Shown here: in pieces, positions 35,333 to 47,799 of the stretch | How positions within the stretch are numbered: the stretch's first letter is position 1 | Layout of the letters: each line of letters begins with the position of its first letter | From: Congeria kusceri | Taxonomy: Eukaryota > Mollusca > Bivalvia > Myida > Dreissenidae | Direction: 5' to 3' | Assembly: GCA_027627225.1 (NCBI GenBank) | Contig: CM051033.1 | Location: 52,672,410-52,736,409, forward strand | Length of the DNA: 64,000 nucleotides | Notes under the pieces: generated by a model | Databases searched by the model: none | What the model was told of the DNA's origin: nothing | Seen by the model: only the letters and a program-made list of their open reading frames with translations | Made by a program: the position numbers and the translations under genes

Positions 35333-35681
35333 CACAGATTTATTATATATATTTGATGCGGATCTGTAGCTGATCACTGCAGATCCAAATACAACATAAA
35401 GGGGTTATAACTGCGCAATCAAAAGTTTACGCCCACACCCCTAACCCTAAATCCTGGACCCGCACCTGAAATGTAAAATTTAAAAATTATTTCATTCACT
35501 TGTCAGGGTCTCAATAACAGTAAGAGGCGTAGAGATGTCTTTAAATGTTTAAAATCAAAACTGTTTACTGTCTGCAAGATTGCCATTTTATTCAAAAAGA
35601 AAAGTGTATTAGGAATGGGATGGGGAATGTTATTTTAGTTTTGGACGTTCAAATTAAAGAGGTGTTTGTGTGTTGATTATA

Positions 35682-38600
35682 AACAAGAGTGCCATGAGGG
35701 CCTTAGGATGCTCACCTGAGACCTTGTAACCAAATTGGAATTTGCATCCCCGAGGCGTGGCTTATTTTTATCCCAGGGACATTATATGAACGATTTTGAA
35801 AAAACCTCTGGGCCTTGCGGTTTCAGGTCAAAAGCAACTTTGCTATTTAAGTCCACATAAAGCATGTGACCCCTCGGAGAGTGGCCAGATTTGACCCCAT
35901 GGGTATAATTTGAACAATATTTGTAGAGGACCACTATGCAAAATAAAGGAAAGCGGTGGGCCTTGCCGTTTCAGAGGATAAGATTTTTAAAGCCATTTTG
36001 TTATTTAATTCTATATAAACCATGTGACCCTCGCGGCGTGACCAGTTTTACCCCAGGGGCATAATTTGAACAGTATTTGTAGAGGACCGTAATACCGAAT
36101 ATGAAACCTCTATGCATTGTGGTTTCAGAGGAAAAGAATTTACAAAGTATTTTTGCTATTTAAGTCTATATAAGCCATGTGACCCCTGGAGTGTGGTCAG
36201 TTTTCGACCATATTCATAATTTGAACGACATTTGTAGAGGACCTCTTGAGGATGTTACGTACCAAATACGTCACCTCTGGGAGTTGCGGTTTCGGACGAG
36301 AAGATTTTTAAAGACATTTTTCTATTTAAGTTGATATGTGACACCCGGGATGTGACCGGTTTTGACCCCAGGGGCATAATTTGAACAGTCTTTGTAGAGG
36401 ATTACTACTTGATGTTACATACCAAATGAGAAACCTCTGGGCCATGCGGTTTCTGAGGAGATGATTTTTAAAGCCATTTTGATATTAAAAATATATAAAT
36501 TAAGCGAACCCCTGGGCGTTGCCAGTTTTGACCCCCGGGGCCTAATATGAACAATCTTTGTAATGGACCACTAAAGGATGTTACGTACCAGATATAAAAC
36601 CTCTGAGCCTTGCGGTTTCAGAGAGGAAGATTTGAAAAGTCATTTGCAAAATATTTTATATAAACCATATGACCCCCAAGGCGTGGCCAGTTTTAACCCC
36701 AGGGGCATAATTTGAACAATCTTTGTATAGGACCACTAAAGGATGTTAAATACCAAATATGAAACCTCTGGGCCTTGTGGTTTCAGAGGAGAAGATTTTA
36801 AAAATCATTGTGCTATAAATTCTATATATACCATGTGACCTCTGGGGCGTGGCCCGTTTTGACCCCAGGGGCATAATTTGAACATATTTTGAAAACGACC
36901 ACTAAAGGATGTTACATCCCAGATATGAAACCTCTGGGCCTTGTGGTTTCAGATGAGAAGATTTTTACAGTAATTTTGCTATATATTCTATATAAACCAT
37001 ATGACCCGGGGCGGGGCTAGTTTTGACCCCAGGGGCATAATTGGAACAATCTTTGTAGAAGACCACCAAAGATGTTACATACCAAATATGAAACCTCTGG
37101 GCTTTGTGGTTTCAGAGGAGAAGATTTTTTAAGTCATTTTGTTATTTAAGTCTATATAAACCATGTGACCCACGCTGCGTGACCATATTTAATCCCAGGG
37201 GCATAATTTGAACATTATTTAGAGGACCAATATAGGATGTTACGTACCAATTTTGAAACCTTTGGGCCTTGTGGTTTCATAGAAGAAGATTTACAAAGTC
37301 ATATATATATATATATATATTTATTTTTTATATAAACCATGTGACCCCAGAGGCGTAGCCTGTTTTGACCCCAGGGAAATAATGAGAACACAATTTGTAA
37401 AGGACCACTATAGGATGCTACATACCAAATATGAAACCTCTTGGCCTTGTGGTTTCAGAGGAGAAGATTTCTTTTGCTATATACTCTATATAAACCATGT
37501 GACCCCATGGGAAGTGACCAGTTTTGATCCCAGGGGCATAATTTGAACAATCTTTGTAGAGGACTACTATATGATGTTACATACCAAATGAGAAACCTCT
37601 GGGTCTTGCGGTTTCTAATGAGAAGATTGTGACCCCATGGGCAAAATAAGAACACTCTTTGTAGAGGTCCACTATAGGATGGTACATACCAAATATGAAA
37701 CCTCTGGGCCTTGTGGTTTCAGATGAGAAGATTTTAAAAGTCATTTTGCTATATATTCTATACAAGAAGGCCACGATAGCGCTAGGTCTCTCACCTGAGT
37801 TTAAGGCGTCATAATGGCTTATAACAAGAGGGCCAAATAGCACTAAACCACTTACCTGAGTATAATGATCTGGGCCTTGCAGTTTCAGGGGAATTTTAAA
37901 GTCTAAATAAACTATGAAACCTACAGGGCGTGGCCACTTTCTATCCAAGGGGCATAATTTGAACAATTGTTTTAGTGAACAATGTTTCAAGCCAAATATG
38001 AAACCTCTGGGCCTTGCGGTTTCAGAGGAGAATTTTAAAGCCCACTTTCCATATCAGTCTATAAAAACCATGTGACTCCCAGGTGTGTCATTTTGCTATT
38101 CAAGTCTATATAAACCATGTGATCCCCTGGGGCGTGGCCAGTTTTGACCCCAGGGGCCTCATTTGAACAATCTTTGCAGAGGACCACTATATAATGTTAT
38201 ATATCAAATGTGAAACCTCTGGCCCTTGCGGATTCAGAGGAGAAGATTTTAAAAGTCATTAGCTTTTTAAGTCTATATAAACCATGTGATCCTCGGGGCG
38301 TGGCCAGTTTTGACCCCAGGGAAATCATTTGTAGAGTCTTTGTAGAGGACCACTATACAATGTTAAATAGCAAATATAACACTTTAAAGTGATTTTGCTA
38401 TTTAAGTCTATATAAACGATGTGACCTCGGGGCGTGGCCAGTTATGACCCCAGGGGTATCATTTGAACAATCTTTGTAGAGGACTACTATACAATGTTAC
38501 ATATCAAATATGAAACATCTGGGCCTTGCGGTTTGAGAGGAGAAGATTTTGCTATTTAAGTCTACAAAACCATGTGATTCTGTGACCTCGCCAGTTCTGA

Positions 38601-39563
38601 CCCAAGGGGCATAATTTGAATAATCTTTGTTGTGGACCACTATACAATGTTACCAATCAAATACAAAACCTCTGGGCCTTACGGTTTCAGAGGAGAATAT
38701 TTTTAAAATCATTTTACTATATAAAATATGTGACCCCCGGGACGTGGCCCGTTTTGACCACAGGGGCATAATTTAACCAATCTTTGTAGAGGACCACTTT
38801 ACAATGTTATATACCAAATAAGAAACCTCTCTAATAGTTATTTTGCTATTAAAGTCTATCCAAACCATGTGACCCCAGGGGTGTGGTAAGTTTTGGCCCA
38901 ATGGGCATAATTTAAACAATCTTTGTAGAGGACTTCTATACAATTTAAATGCCAAATATGAATCCTCTGAGCCTTGCGGTTTCAGAGAAGAAGATTTTTA
39001 AAGGCGTCTTACTATTTAAGTCTTTATAAACCATGTGACACCCTGGGGCGAGGTCATTTTTCACCCCAAGGCCATGATTTGAACAAAATTTGTAGAGAAC
39101 CACTTTAGGATGTTATATACTGAATAGGAAACCTCTTGGCCATGCGGTTTCTGATGAAAAGATTTTTACTATTTAAATCTATATAAATAATGTGACCCCC
39201 GGGGCGTGGACAGTTTTGACCTCAGCGACATAATTTGAATAATCTTTGTAGAGGACTACTAGACGATATCACATGTCAAATATGAAAGCTCTGAGCCATG
39301 AGGTTTAAGAGGGGAAGATTTTTTTTAATTTTTAATTTTTAAATCATTTTTTAGCTCTGGTGACATACATATGCAGCGGACCAAAACGATTTCAACAACT
39401 ATTAAAGCGGGTCACCCAAGGATTATTCCTCTTAAGTTTCATAAAAATATGTCAAGCGGTTTAGGAGGAGATGTTGATTGAAATGAAAATGTTGACGCAC
39501 GACGCACCACGGTCAAAAAGCAATCACAAAAGCTCACCATGAGCACGTTGGTTCAGGTGAGCT
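35682..39563 (+). mobile_element. Non-autonomous tandem-repeat element 2, with two internal extra start modules
   Basis: It starts AACAAGAGTGCCATGAGGGCC and GCTCACCTGAG, and ends in a hairpin AGCTCACC (39531-39538) / GGTGAGCT (39556-39563). The core is more than 20 copies of a 155-170 bp unit: CAGGGGCATAATTTGAACAA, TTTGTAGAGGACCACTA, AAACCTCTGGGCCTTG, TATATAAACCATGTGACC. Two more start modules occur in the middle, at about 37762 (ACAAGAAGGCCACGATAGCG) and 37823 (AACAAGAGGGCCAAATAGC), so it may be several elements joined end to end. The last 120 bp match element 1 at 4322-4415 in reverse. No coding capacity; open frames here are repeat by-products. Confidence 0.8.
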
Positions 39564-39574
39564 AAAAAAAAACT

Positions 39575-40600
39575 TACCAATCACAGTACATAAACTCGAA
39601 AACATCTTGTTAATTATTTGTTACTAGATATGACATATATCACGAATATTTAAATCGGGGTTCCCTCTGGCATTTGATAAGTTGTCGCCACTTTTTTCAT
39701 CAAATTTGCAAACTTGGAGCCAATTAGGCGTCGCACGTAATTTTTAGTAAGAGACGTTAGGGTGGCATGCATACTATATATAACTTATATTTTCACTTAT
39801 AATTGTTACTGTAATGCAATAATAATTATTCATGATGAAGAATACAATAAATAAACAAAACACCATATATCTCTTTAATCAATTTATTTCAATAACATTG
39901 AATTTAATAAGTAACAAAACATAGCACATACAAATGCAGTAAAATAATTATTTCTTTATTATTATGTGCATGGATCATAATAGTTTCAACAAGAAATATT
40001 TTAGCAATGCTCTATTAATATCTATATTAACATCATCAATATAATTTTTTAAATAGACATTTGACAATGCTTAAATTTTACTATTTTACTTATAAATATG
40101 ATACATATTAATACATAAATAATCACATATATGAAGTAGCATGTGACTGCTATTTAAAGGGACCATTTTTACTTATGACTTTTAAATTTTGTAATATTGT
40201 AATGATACATAAAACTTTAAATGTCCTGATATGGGTACCCATTATAATTTCTTACTAACACCTATCAACAACCCCTGTGGATCACACAAATACATTATCT
40301 TTATATCTGCCTTCAAAATTATGCACAATTGTCTCGTTGCTGAGCTTTTTGTAAACATGAAAGGTTGTCTCGTGTAGGCTACGCATTTTTCAGCTTGACA
40401 AGTTACAAAACGTATTTTTGTATTTGAAACTTATGAATGAAATGAAATGATACATCAGAATAAAGTTTACTGGCCCTTCTTTGTTATTATGTCTGCTGAT
40501 ATACACAGGTCATATGGAAAATCACAGTTCAGAGTCTGCTTTACGTGTTTATCAACTAGTTTTAAACCACATCACCACTATCTAACTTTAAGATAAATAT
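39575..40600. other. No gene recognised
   Basis: AT-rich sequence between the tandem element and the putative exon at 40620. It may hold 3' parts of that gene, but no exon could be called. Confidence 0.4.
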
Positions 40601-40619
40601 TGTATGTCATTAATCTCAC

Positions 40620-40922
40620 CTCTGACATTTTCAAGATCATTGTGGATGATTATTCTAGACGTCCTGTGAACCTTACATTGAACGTTTGCTTTCATTGTCA
40701 GGTGATTTTGAGACATGATATCGTTCATGTGATCAGCTGAAAGAGTGAATGATAACCTGATTATCTTACTGTCAGCTGATTGAAATAGTATCATCCCACT
40801 CTGGATTTTTAATATGTTGGCAGCAATAGAAACAGGGATGTCAAAATAAATTGTCGGTATTGCCCAGCTTGTCCCAGAGCATATACGGACACGTGAAATC
40901 TTACTAAACTTATGTATAAATA
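40620..40922 (-). CDS. Putative coding exon, possibly an Ig-like domain
   Basis: A 303 nt open stretch lies between an ATATACAG acceptor (ends 40923) and a consensus donor AGAG/GTGAGA (40619). Both borders are phase 1, as usual for Ig exons. The product has VRICSG near the start, an aromatic strand (TIYFDIPV), ADSKIIRLSFTLSADH, and closes with LTMKANVQCKVHR. That ending is like the Cys-containing F strand of C2-type Ig domains. The Ig reading is an inference from spacing and pattern; the fold could be another beta-sandwich. No neighbouring exon could be placed with confidence. A stretch at 41050-41170 (acceptor at 41171) may be an upstream exon but is ambiguous in frame. Confidence 0.4.
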
Positions 40923-41179
40923 CTGTATATTACAGAAAAGCAGCAAAAATCAACTGTAAAAAACACAAAATTAAGGCAATACAAGATTTTGCCATTACTG
41001 GGAAAGTGTGCCAATATACTGGTTGATATCGCATATATAAGTTCTCATATTCTACTAATCTTGGGTGCAGTTGGCTGCAGGTGGCAGTCATCAAAGCACT
41101 CGTCAAAGAGCGGTCCTTCCAAGTTTTAGTCAAATGTACGGGTGTCATCTGAGGTGTAGCCTTCAGCACTCTGCAATAA

Positions 41180-43450
41180 CATAGAAACACTGTATACATC
41201 AAATACAAAATAACCAACTTCATAATTCATTAAACTGCAATAAATGTAGAATTCAGACAATTCCAGTACACTGAGCACTTCCTGATTAGGTGTGAGACGA
41301 GCAGTAATTGACTACCTGGGTACCTGGTACTAAATTACCCGGGTACCGAAAATAGTTTCTTTTGCTAGAACATAAACGAGACACTGTTATGAAAATAATA
41401 CCACGTAAAAATGTATATTACAATGTGTTGGTAGTACCGTCAGATACAAGTTGTGACCCAAGACTGAGTTAGAATTTGAAGGGATATAGTAAATGTTCAC
41501 CCATGAAACGTTTATGTGAAATTGTTTTGTAAGTAAGCCGGTGTTTATTGACAAAACAACTGTTAATGTTTCTTTCAGATAATTTCTAGTTGATTGTTTT
41601 TGCATGAAAAATACTTCAAACTCCTCCTTAGACTTAAAACTGTTTTTCTGGATTAATTTATTCTTTAATATAAGAAACAAAATATGGAAATGCTTTTAGC
41701 TGGTACTATGTGATTCTGTTATTTGTATTGCACACAAAAATTGTCTGATATGTGAATATATAAAGTTTATAAATTGGCCAGAGTACAGGAAAAAGGGACA
41801 TGCGCATACAGCATATAGAGCTTCTCATGGCAAGATTACCTAGTTTCAGGAAAGGTATATTTTGTTTTTGCACAAGTAAATGTATCTACAATGATATAAA
41901 TTTAGAACATAGTTATTAACTAATCAAACAAATTTAAACTGTATCTGTCTCCGTCACCATTTCTATGATAAACACAGACAAGCATTGTAAGTCACCTCGT
42001 GTGTCACATATAGATATATATGATATATAGAAAGAGATATGGAGAGATAATTGTCCCACATAATGCAATGACACACATTAGGCAAGCAATTAAGCTACAC
42101 TGGAAATGAAACTGAAAATATACAGAAGACATCGATTAGCAGCATATATATATGTGACGCGGTCAGCGAAAATGAGTCCTGTGGCGGTAACGACGTAATC
42201 GAGCAAAAACGAGATTAAATTTTCTTCACGATTTTCTCCAATTATTTCCTTGTTTAATTAAGGACGTATGCCATTAATATGCAGTAATTTCGACAGAAAA
42301 TGTCATAAGTAACAAACTTATTATCTTTAGCGCTTAAATATTTTGAAATCAATAAATGTTACTGTTTTGTAACCAGTTTATTAGGGTAATTTCCACCGGG
42401 CTGAAAGTGTCGCTAGTCGCCATTTTGTGTAAACAATGTTGTTTTGATATCGGAAATGTCCTTGTTTTTTGGTTAATTTTAACATTAAAGCTGTATTGTT
42501 GGACGTTATATGTAGAAAACCAAATTCAGCAGGTACGTATGGCATTTTCGGTTGTTGTCATTGTTTATCTATCGAATTATTTGCCTTTTCCTTGTCAAAA
42601 TTATCAGCAGAGTTTGACCCGGAAGTAATTTTTATCAGACAATATATTCAAGTAGCGGCAATTTCAAATTGTAATTTCTCAATAAAATAACGTTAAAAAC
42701 TCATATACATATATTAAGTTTACTAGTTTTTATAAAAAAATTTGCAAAGGCTTTTACTTTTTATTTCTAAAATGCGAACATACTTATGCCATTAAATGTT
42801 AATGGAAGTCTTCAAGACATTATTAATGCGTTTTGCTTTTTTTCATAAAGACTTGTGGTTTGTCCATCTTTTATGTTGAACTCATGCCTGAGCATTGATC
42901 GCACTTAAAAATTATCTTTGTGCATAAGTAATTTTTAAAATTGTCCTTCAAACCAATAAACATTTCTACTTATTAGTATTAACAATAACAATTGGTAAAG
43001 CAACTTTACTGCATAAACAAACTTTAAAAAAGCAAGTTGTATTCTTCTAGATGTTTCTTATGGTTTGTGAATTCTGATCGGCTGGCTCATAGCAGGTACC
43101 CTAAGAAGCCCAGACAGTTGCACTGTTTCTTATATCATAGGCCGATTGTTTTTTAAGAGCATTGAATGAAACTAAGGCATGGCCAGATTGACCCGCCTCA
43201 TTGCTTTGTAACTGTAAAGTCATTTGACCAACCAAAATATCTGACAATACACATGTCTGCAGGAGTTTTTACTACTTAAAATAGTACTTATTCATAATAT
43301 GAGTACAGAAACTTTGTTAAAAATAAAATAGAACTTGTTAATATTTAGTTTTGTTGCAATTTTTTCATCAAATATATTTGTCAAAACTTCTGGTGGAAGT
43401 TGTACAAAATTTTGATATGTGCTGTGTTTAGAAATTATGTTATTGTTATG
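41180..43450. other. No gene recognised; possible CpG/ETS-type promoter elements near 42.4 and 42.6 kb
   Basis: GTCGCCATTTTGTG (about 42416) and CCCGGAAGTAATT (about 42618) resemble YY1-like and ETS-like sites of animal promoters, but no transcript could be followed from them. GACGCGGTCAGCGAAAATGAGTCC at about 42157 looks like a repeat end. Confidence 0.3.
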
Positions 43451-43455
43451 TTCAG

Positions 43456-44563
43456 AAAACTATTAGGTTGACTGAATCCACCAGAAAGAAGGTGTATGTG
43501 ATGCAACAGCAAAACTATATTTGTTTTATTAGTTTTTTAGAGAAGCAAGTGTTTTATCTTGCATATGAAGGCTCGGCGCCAGGAAAAGGGGCCCACCCAG
43601 CTGTAAGCTTCCTCCGCCATTACCTTAAAGGCTATGGTCTTGGTGAGAGGTATGCTAAATTCCACTTCCACAACTGTAATGGACAGAATAAACATAATAC
43701 CGTCCTGGTCAATGCTGTGTGGAGGAAATTGACTGGTTAGTAGTCTGCCTTAAAATGCTTATAGTTATACATAATTCATACACCATTCACATGTTATTTT
43801 CTTTGACACTGGGATGATTTTATTTAATGTGCAAAAAATATGCACAGTTTCCGCATTGTTTAAAAAACAGTCCCAAAGCCTTATGTATTTAACAACATAT
43901 CTTCATTTGTTGGATAGTCTATCTTAAAATTGCTAACTTAAATTTATAGTTCAAGTTATCAAGTGACTGGCATTGGCTGTGGGAAAACAAATAGCGAATA
44001 TGGATGCTGTAACCATGCAGGTATTATGAACTATGAACCGAGTATTATTCAACATTATATGATCATGTCACCAAATTACAGAAACCATACCGAGCTTGAG
44101 AAATTAATCTGATGATAAATGCCATAAGAAATCCCTACTATATGTACTTTTTAATTAAAAAACACATCTATTAAGGACTTGATAGTTAATGAATGACATT
44201 AATTTATATTATATTAAATTTACATTGTACTGTACTATTTATACAGGACACAGCCACAACAGTCATGAAGTCGTGCCATTATGACCATAATATGCCACAT
44301 CTGGTTTCTTCAGTAGAATGTAGATGCACCTCGTGTTGAAAGCTTACTGATGGTCCCGATGTAAAAGTAAAATGTGGGGAGGCCAGGTGTCAACCTTCAG
44401 TCTAATGCAATTGCGAACAAAATATTTGGACCAGGTTTCACCGTTTGTCTTCAGAAAGGCAGTGGTATCTCCATGATGAAATCTGACAGTTTTGTCGTAC
44501 AACTGTTGCTAACCTGCCAATTACCTTTAGTTCCTAAATGGAATCATCACAGACAAAAATGAA
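43456..44563 (+). pseudogene. Decayed transposase-like (DDE-type) gene, two parts separated by an intron-like gap
   Basis: After a TATGTTCAG acceptor (ends 43455) the frame runs to TGACTG/GTTAGT (about 43737) and contains LAYEGSAPGKG, GYGLGERYAKFHFHNCNGQNKH and VNAVWRKLTG. The GxGSxxxxxxLHHFF-GLGE-xLHxDNCxGQNKN pattern is recalled from a family of uncharacterised transposase-like proteins common in molluscs and cnidarians. Here the expected Asp of DNC is His (HNC). The C-terminal part appears at 44440-44563: SSERQWYLHDEI followed by TGA and then, after a shift, CQLPLVPKWNHHRQK. The stop, the frameshift and the missing middle indicate a dead copy. Confidence is in the family resemblance, not in activity. 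Confidence 0.5.
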
Positions 44564-44900
44564 GTGTTGAATGTTTGTTTTTATGTGTACACATTTAATA
44601 ATGTTTGATCATAACTGGACAAAAAAAATGTGTTTTGCCATAACTGTTAAACTTAACAAAAGCTCTAAAATTCGTTTTAAGTTGACCAGGGCCCCTATTC
44701 GCAAAGCTCTATAGGGAAAACCTACGTTTTTTTTAAATCACAAAATTCTTTAAGTATATGGAGGTTTCATGAAGAAGTCTTTTTATTTTTAAATGCTTTA
44801 AACCAGTAAAAATTGCTTAGGTGTTAAGTATTTTACCATTTTGTAAACAGAAATAATTAACACATGTAAAACACATAAGTTCTATTTAAGATTTCCCTTC

Positions 44901-45053
44901 GGAAATTTTTGAATACTGGCCCAGTACATTTACCAGTATCTTATAATACTCTATTACATGTATCTTGTTTTCATGTGGAAATTTTTGAATACTGGCCCAG
45001 TACATTTACCAGTATCTTATTATACTATAGTACATGTATCTTGTTTTCATGTG
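44901..45053 (+). repeat. 76 bp direct tandem duplication
   Basis: GGAAATTTTTGAATACTGGC starts at 44901 and again at 44977. The two copies differ at only a few bases. Confidence 0.95.
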
Positions 45054-47754
45054 GACAAAACCTAAGTATTTTAAAACTGGATAAGTTTTAGTTGCTTTTG
45101 TAGCGATGAAAAATTATGATTATTGTTTTTGTTACAAACTATAAGTAATACAATTTAAGTATTATGTTCTGTGTAATTGTTCTAGTGTTATCAAGTTTGA
45201 ATAAATGATATTAGTAACTTTTTGTTTGATTGTTTAACGTACCGTTTAAGGATGCAATTTTGTTCATGTGTTTAATATTCAATTAATCAATACTAGTGTG
45301 CGTGCTAAAACTATAAAGGTTGTTTTTACAAACACATGTGACATGCATTACTTAAATCATTATTGCATGTTTGTTTGTTATACTGCCCCATTAGCATCTA
45401 AAATGATGCTGCTATGTGGACAGTTACTGTCTTCAACAATGTGTGCTTTCGATGAAATGAATCTTTTATGCATCAGCTGTAGTGTGCATATTTAAAAGAA
45501 GTAAATTGGCCGATAGAAACAAGTATTATGGATATCAAATAAGTAACACAGATTATTTTGCTTAAACCTACATACATATAAATTGATTCCAAAAGGCTGG
45601 TCAAGATATTTCATGGCAGTGCAATTATCACAAAAGATGTACTTTAATAATTTTCTAAATAAGATACTAATATGCAAATACAATGTGTTCACCAAGATTT
45701 TGGTAACATATTTGAAATTGGTAATGTGCACTCAGTTTTAAATTTAAATAACTAATTTTCTAATTTAGTTACCACGGAAACTGTGTTTTGAAACATTTTT
45801 GTAACAATGTGAGGACAAAATGAAAACTAATATAGTATACAACTGTAGTATATAGTCTTTGATAATAGTGTTGTCATTGTGTATTGTTTGTATATCACTA
45901 TAAGTAATATAAAGTGTAATTTTTTGTTATTATTTTTGCACAAAATATCACATTTTGTATTATATATATAATGTTCACATACCAATTTCCAACAGTCTTT
46001 AAAATTTCTGTTCACTGGAGAATTTTGAAGTCTAAGAATGTTAGATGGAGAAGAGACGTCAAACGTTTTTACAAGGAGTATTAACCTCTGAACTGTACAT
46101 TTTGACAAGTGAATTTTCATTTTCAAATTCAACATTTCATGTTGTTTGTCGTTACAAACTGTTTATTTACGGACTTTTGCTTATTTAATCATGAGCGTGT
46201 TGAAAACGCTGCATATTACTATTATGTTTTTGATTTCTAATTATCGTTCAATCTCGTCCTTAGTCTGTTAAAAACATGGCACACTTCTATTAATTGCCGG
46301 TATCGACAACTAAAGAAAAAGCTGTTTGTTTTACGTGCAAATAAAATGCCAATTTAATTGCCTTGGGTCATATAATCAGTCGGCGGTTATCACCTTATCG
46401 ATATGCATTCAGTTTCACACTTCAGTTAATTTAATCGTACCGCTTGCACCACTAAAAATCAATAGGTTACGCAGGCGCAAATAAATTCCTTCTTTGTTAC
46501 ATATAAAATATTCAAAACTTGATCTCACTTTTCACCATGACCAAGCTACTTTCGAATATATCACCATACATTGTTAGAAAGGTGAGGACATAACCTTTCG
46601 ACAAAACAGCATGTCAAAAAATTATATGCGTTGTAACTCAAAATATTTACCTTAGAAGAAATACACCGGTTTTTACGCACATGGAGGCCGCCATTTTGCC
46701 TTTTTTCTTATTGCATACATATATACCTTTAAAATGATACCAAAACAAATCATTTAAACTGTATTTTACAAATTATATGCATCCTGCACTCAACCATATG
46801 TGCTTATTATCTAACTGACAGATGTAACCCTGAGGATGTGACTTCCGTTTTTGGGTAATTAGACCTTTAAGAAAACCCAACCCTTTCAAATTTGAATGAA
46901 AACCACAATTTTCATCAATCTGATCTATTTCGAGAAAGAACATGAAGTCCTATTACACTGGTTTAAAGATTTTTTAGAAAAAAATATAATTGAAAATGTC
47001 ACATATAATGGACGGAAAAAAATGTACTTGGGTTCATCTGGAAAACATGACTTTAACTCGGAATTTAGTATAAATTTGAGTTATAATAGGCATAGCAGAT
47101 ACAATTTATAAAGTCAGAAGTGGAAACAATCTTCATTGGCATTCTAAATGTTACAGAATAGGTTTTTAGTCCGTTTTGAATACAAATGTTTCTGCATTTG
47201 TGGGGGTAAAATCCATATACATGTAGAATTTCAGATGTCATTTGACCGCAGAAAGGGTTTGTTTACATAACAATCAACATATTTGACCTCCTGTCACACA
47301 ACAAAATAAAGAATCTGACCCCAAAATGTCAATGCCAGATATTAATTAACAGTCTTCTGTCACACCTGAACCTGTGGGTGAGGTCAGCCGCCTGCAATCT
47401 TCAATCTGTTTCAGGTACTCTCTGCTGAGTAATCTGTGAAAATAAAACGGTTTTCTGTGCATGTTTACTTAATATTGTGATTACTAGTGTAACAATAATT
47501 GTACATATACACTAGTTTACAAAGTTTTATTTACTGCGATAAGGCTAGACGCTATGCCAGCTCCAGATTGTCGAGCCCACGTGCGAACAGTTCAGTTCAA
47601 AAACGGGTTTGAGAGTCCCAACAAGGATTAAACTCTTGCTTTTCCTACTGGTGTCGATAAGAAGAATACCAGGCTGGAAAAGAAGTCATTAGATAGTAGT
47701 GTACATGGCAATAATCATGTACTAACCTTCAAAGATACCGATGGTACGGACACG

Positions 47755-47799
47755 GATACTTCATTTATCTCCCTGGTAAAGGGAGATAAATGAAGTATC
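47755..47799. repeat. Perfect 19 bp-arm hairpin
   Basis: Arm GATACTTCATTTATCTCCC (47755-47773), 7-base loop, perfect inverse at 47781-47799. No protein context. Confidence 0.98.

Noticed and set aside
35440..35458. Telomere-like CCCTAACCCTAA
   Set aside because: Only about two units, without an array; chance or repeat-derived.
37455..38955. Several open frames of 60-137 codons
   Set aside because: They lie in the tandem units of element 2 and repeat the same short phrases.
41050..41170. Possible exon upstream of 40922 (acceptor at 41171)
   Set aside because: The frame that fits the phase of the 40922 exon has an in-frame TAA at 41126-41128; the open frame does not fit the phase. Left uncalled.
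42356..42690. Plus frames of 73-90 codons near ETS/YY1-like sites
   Set aside because: Hydrophobic and Cys-rich composition from AT-rich DNA, no domain, no splice support.
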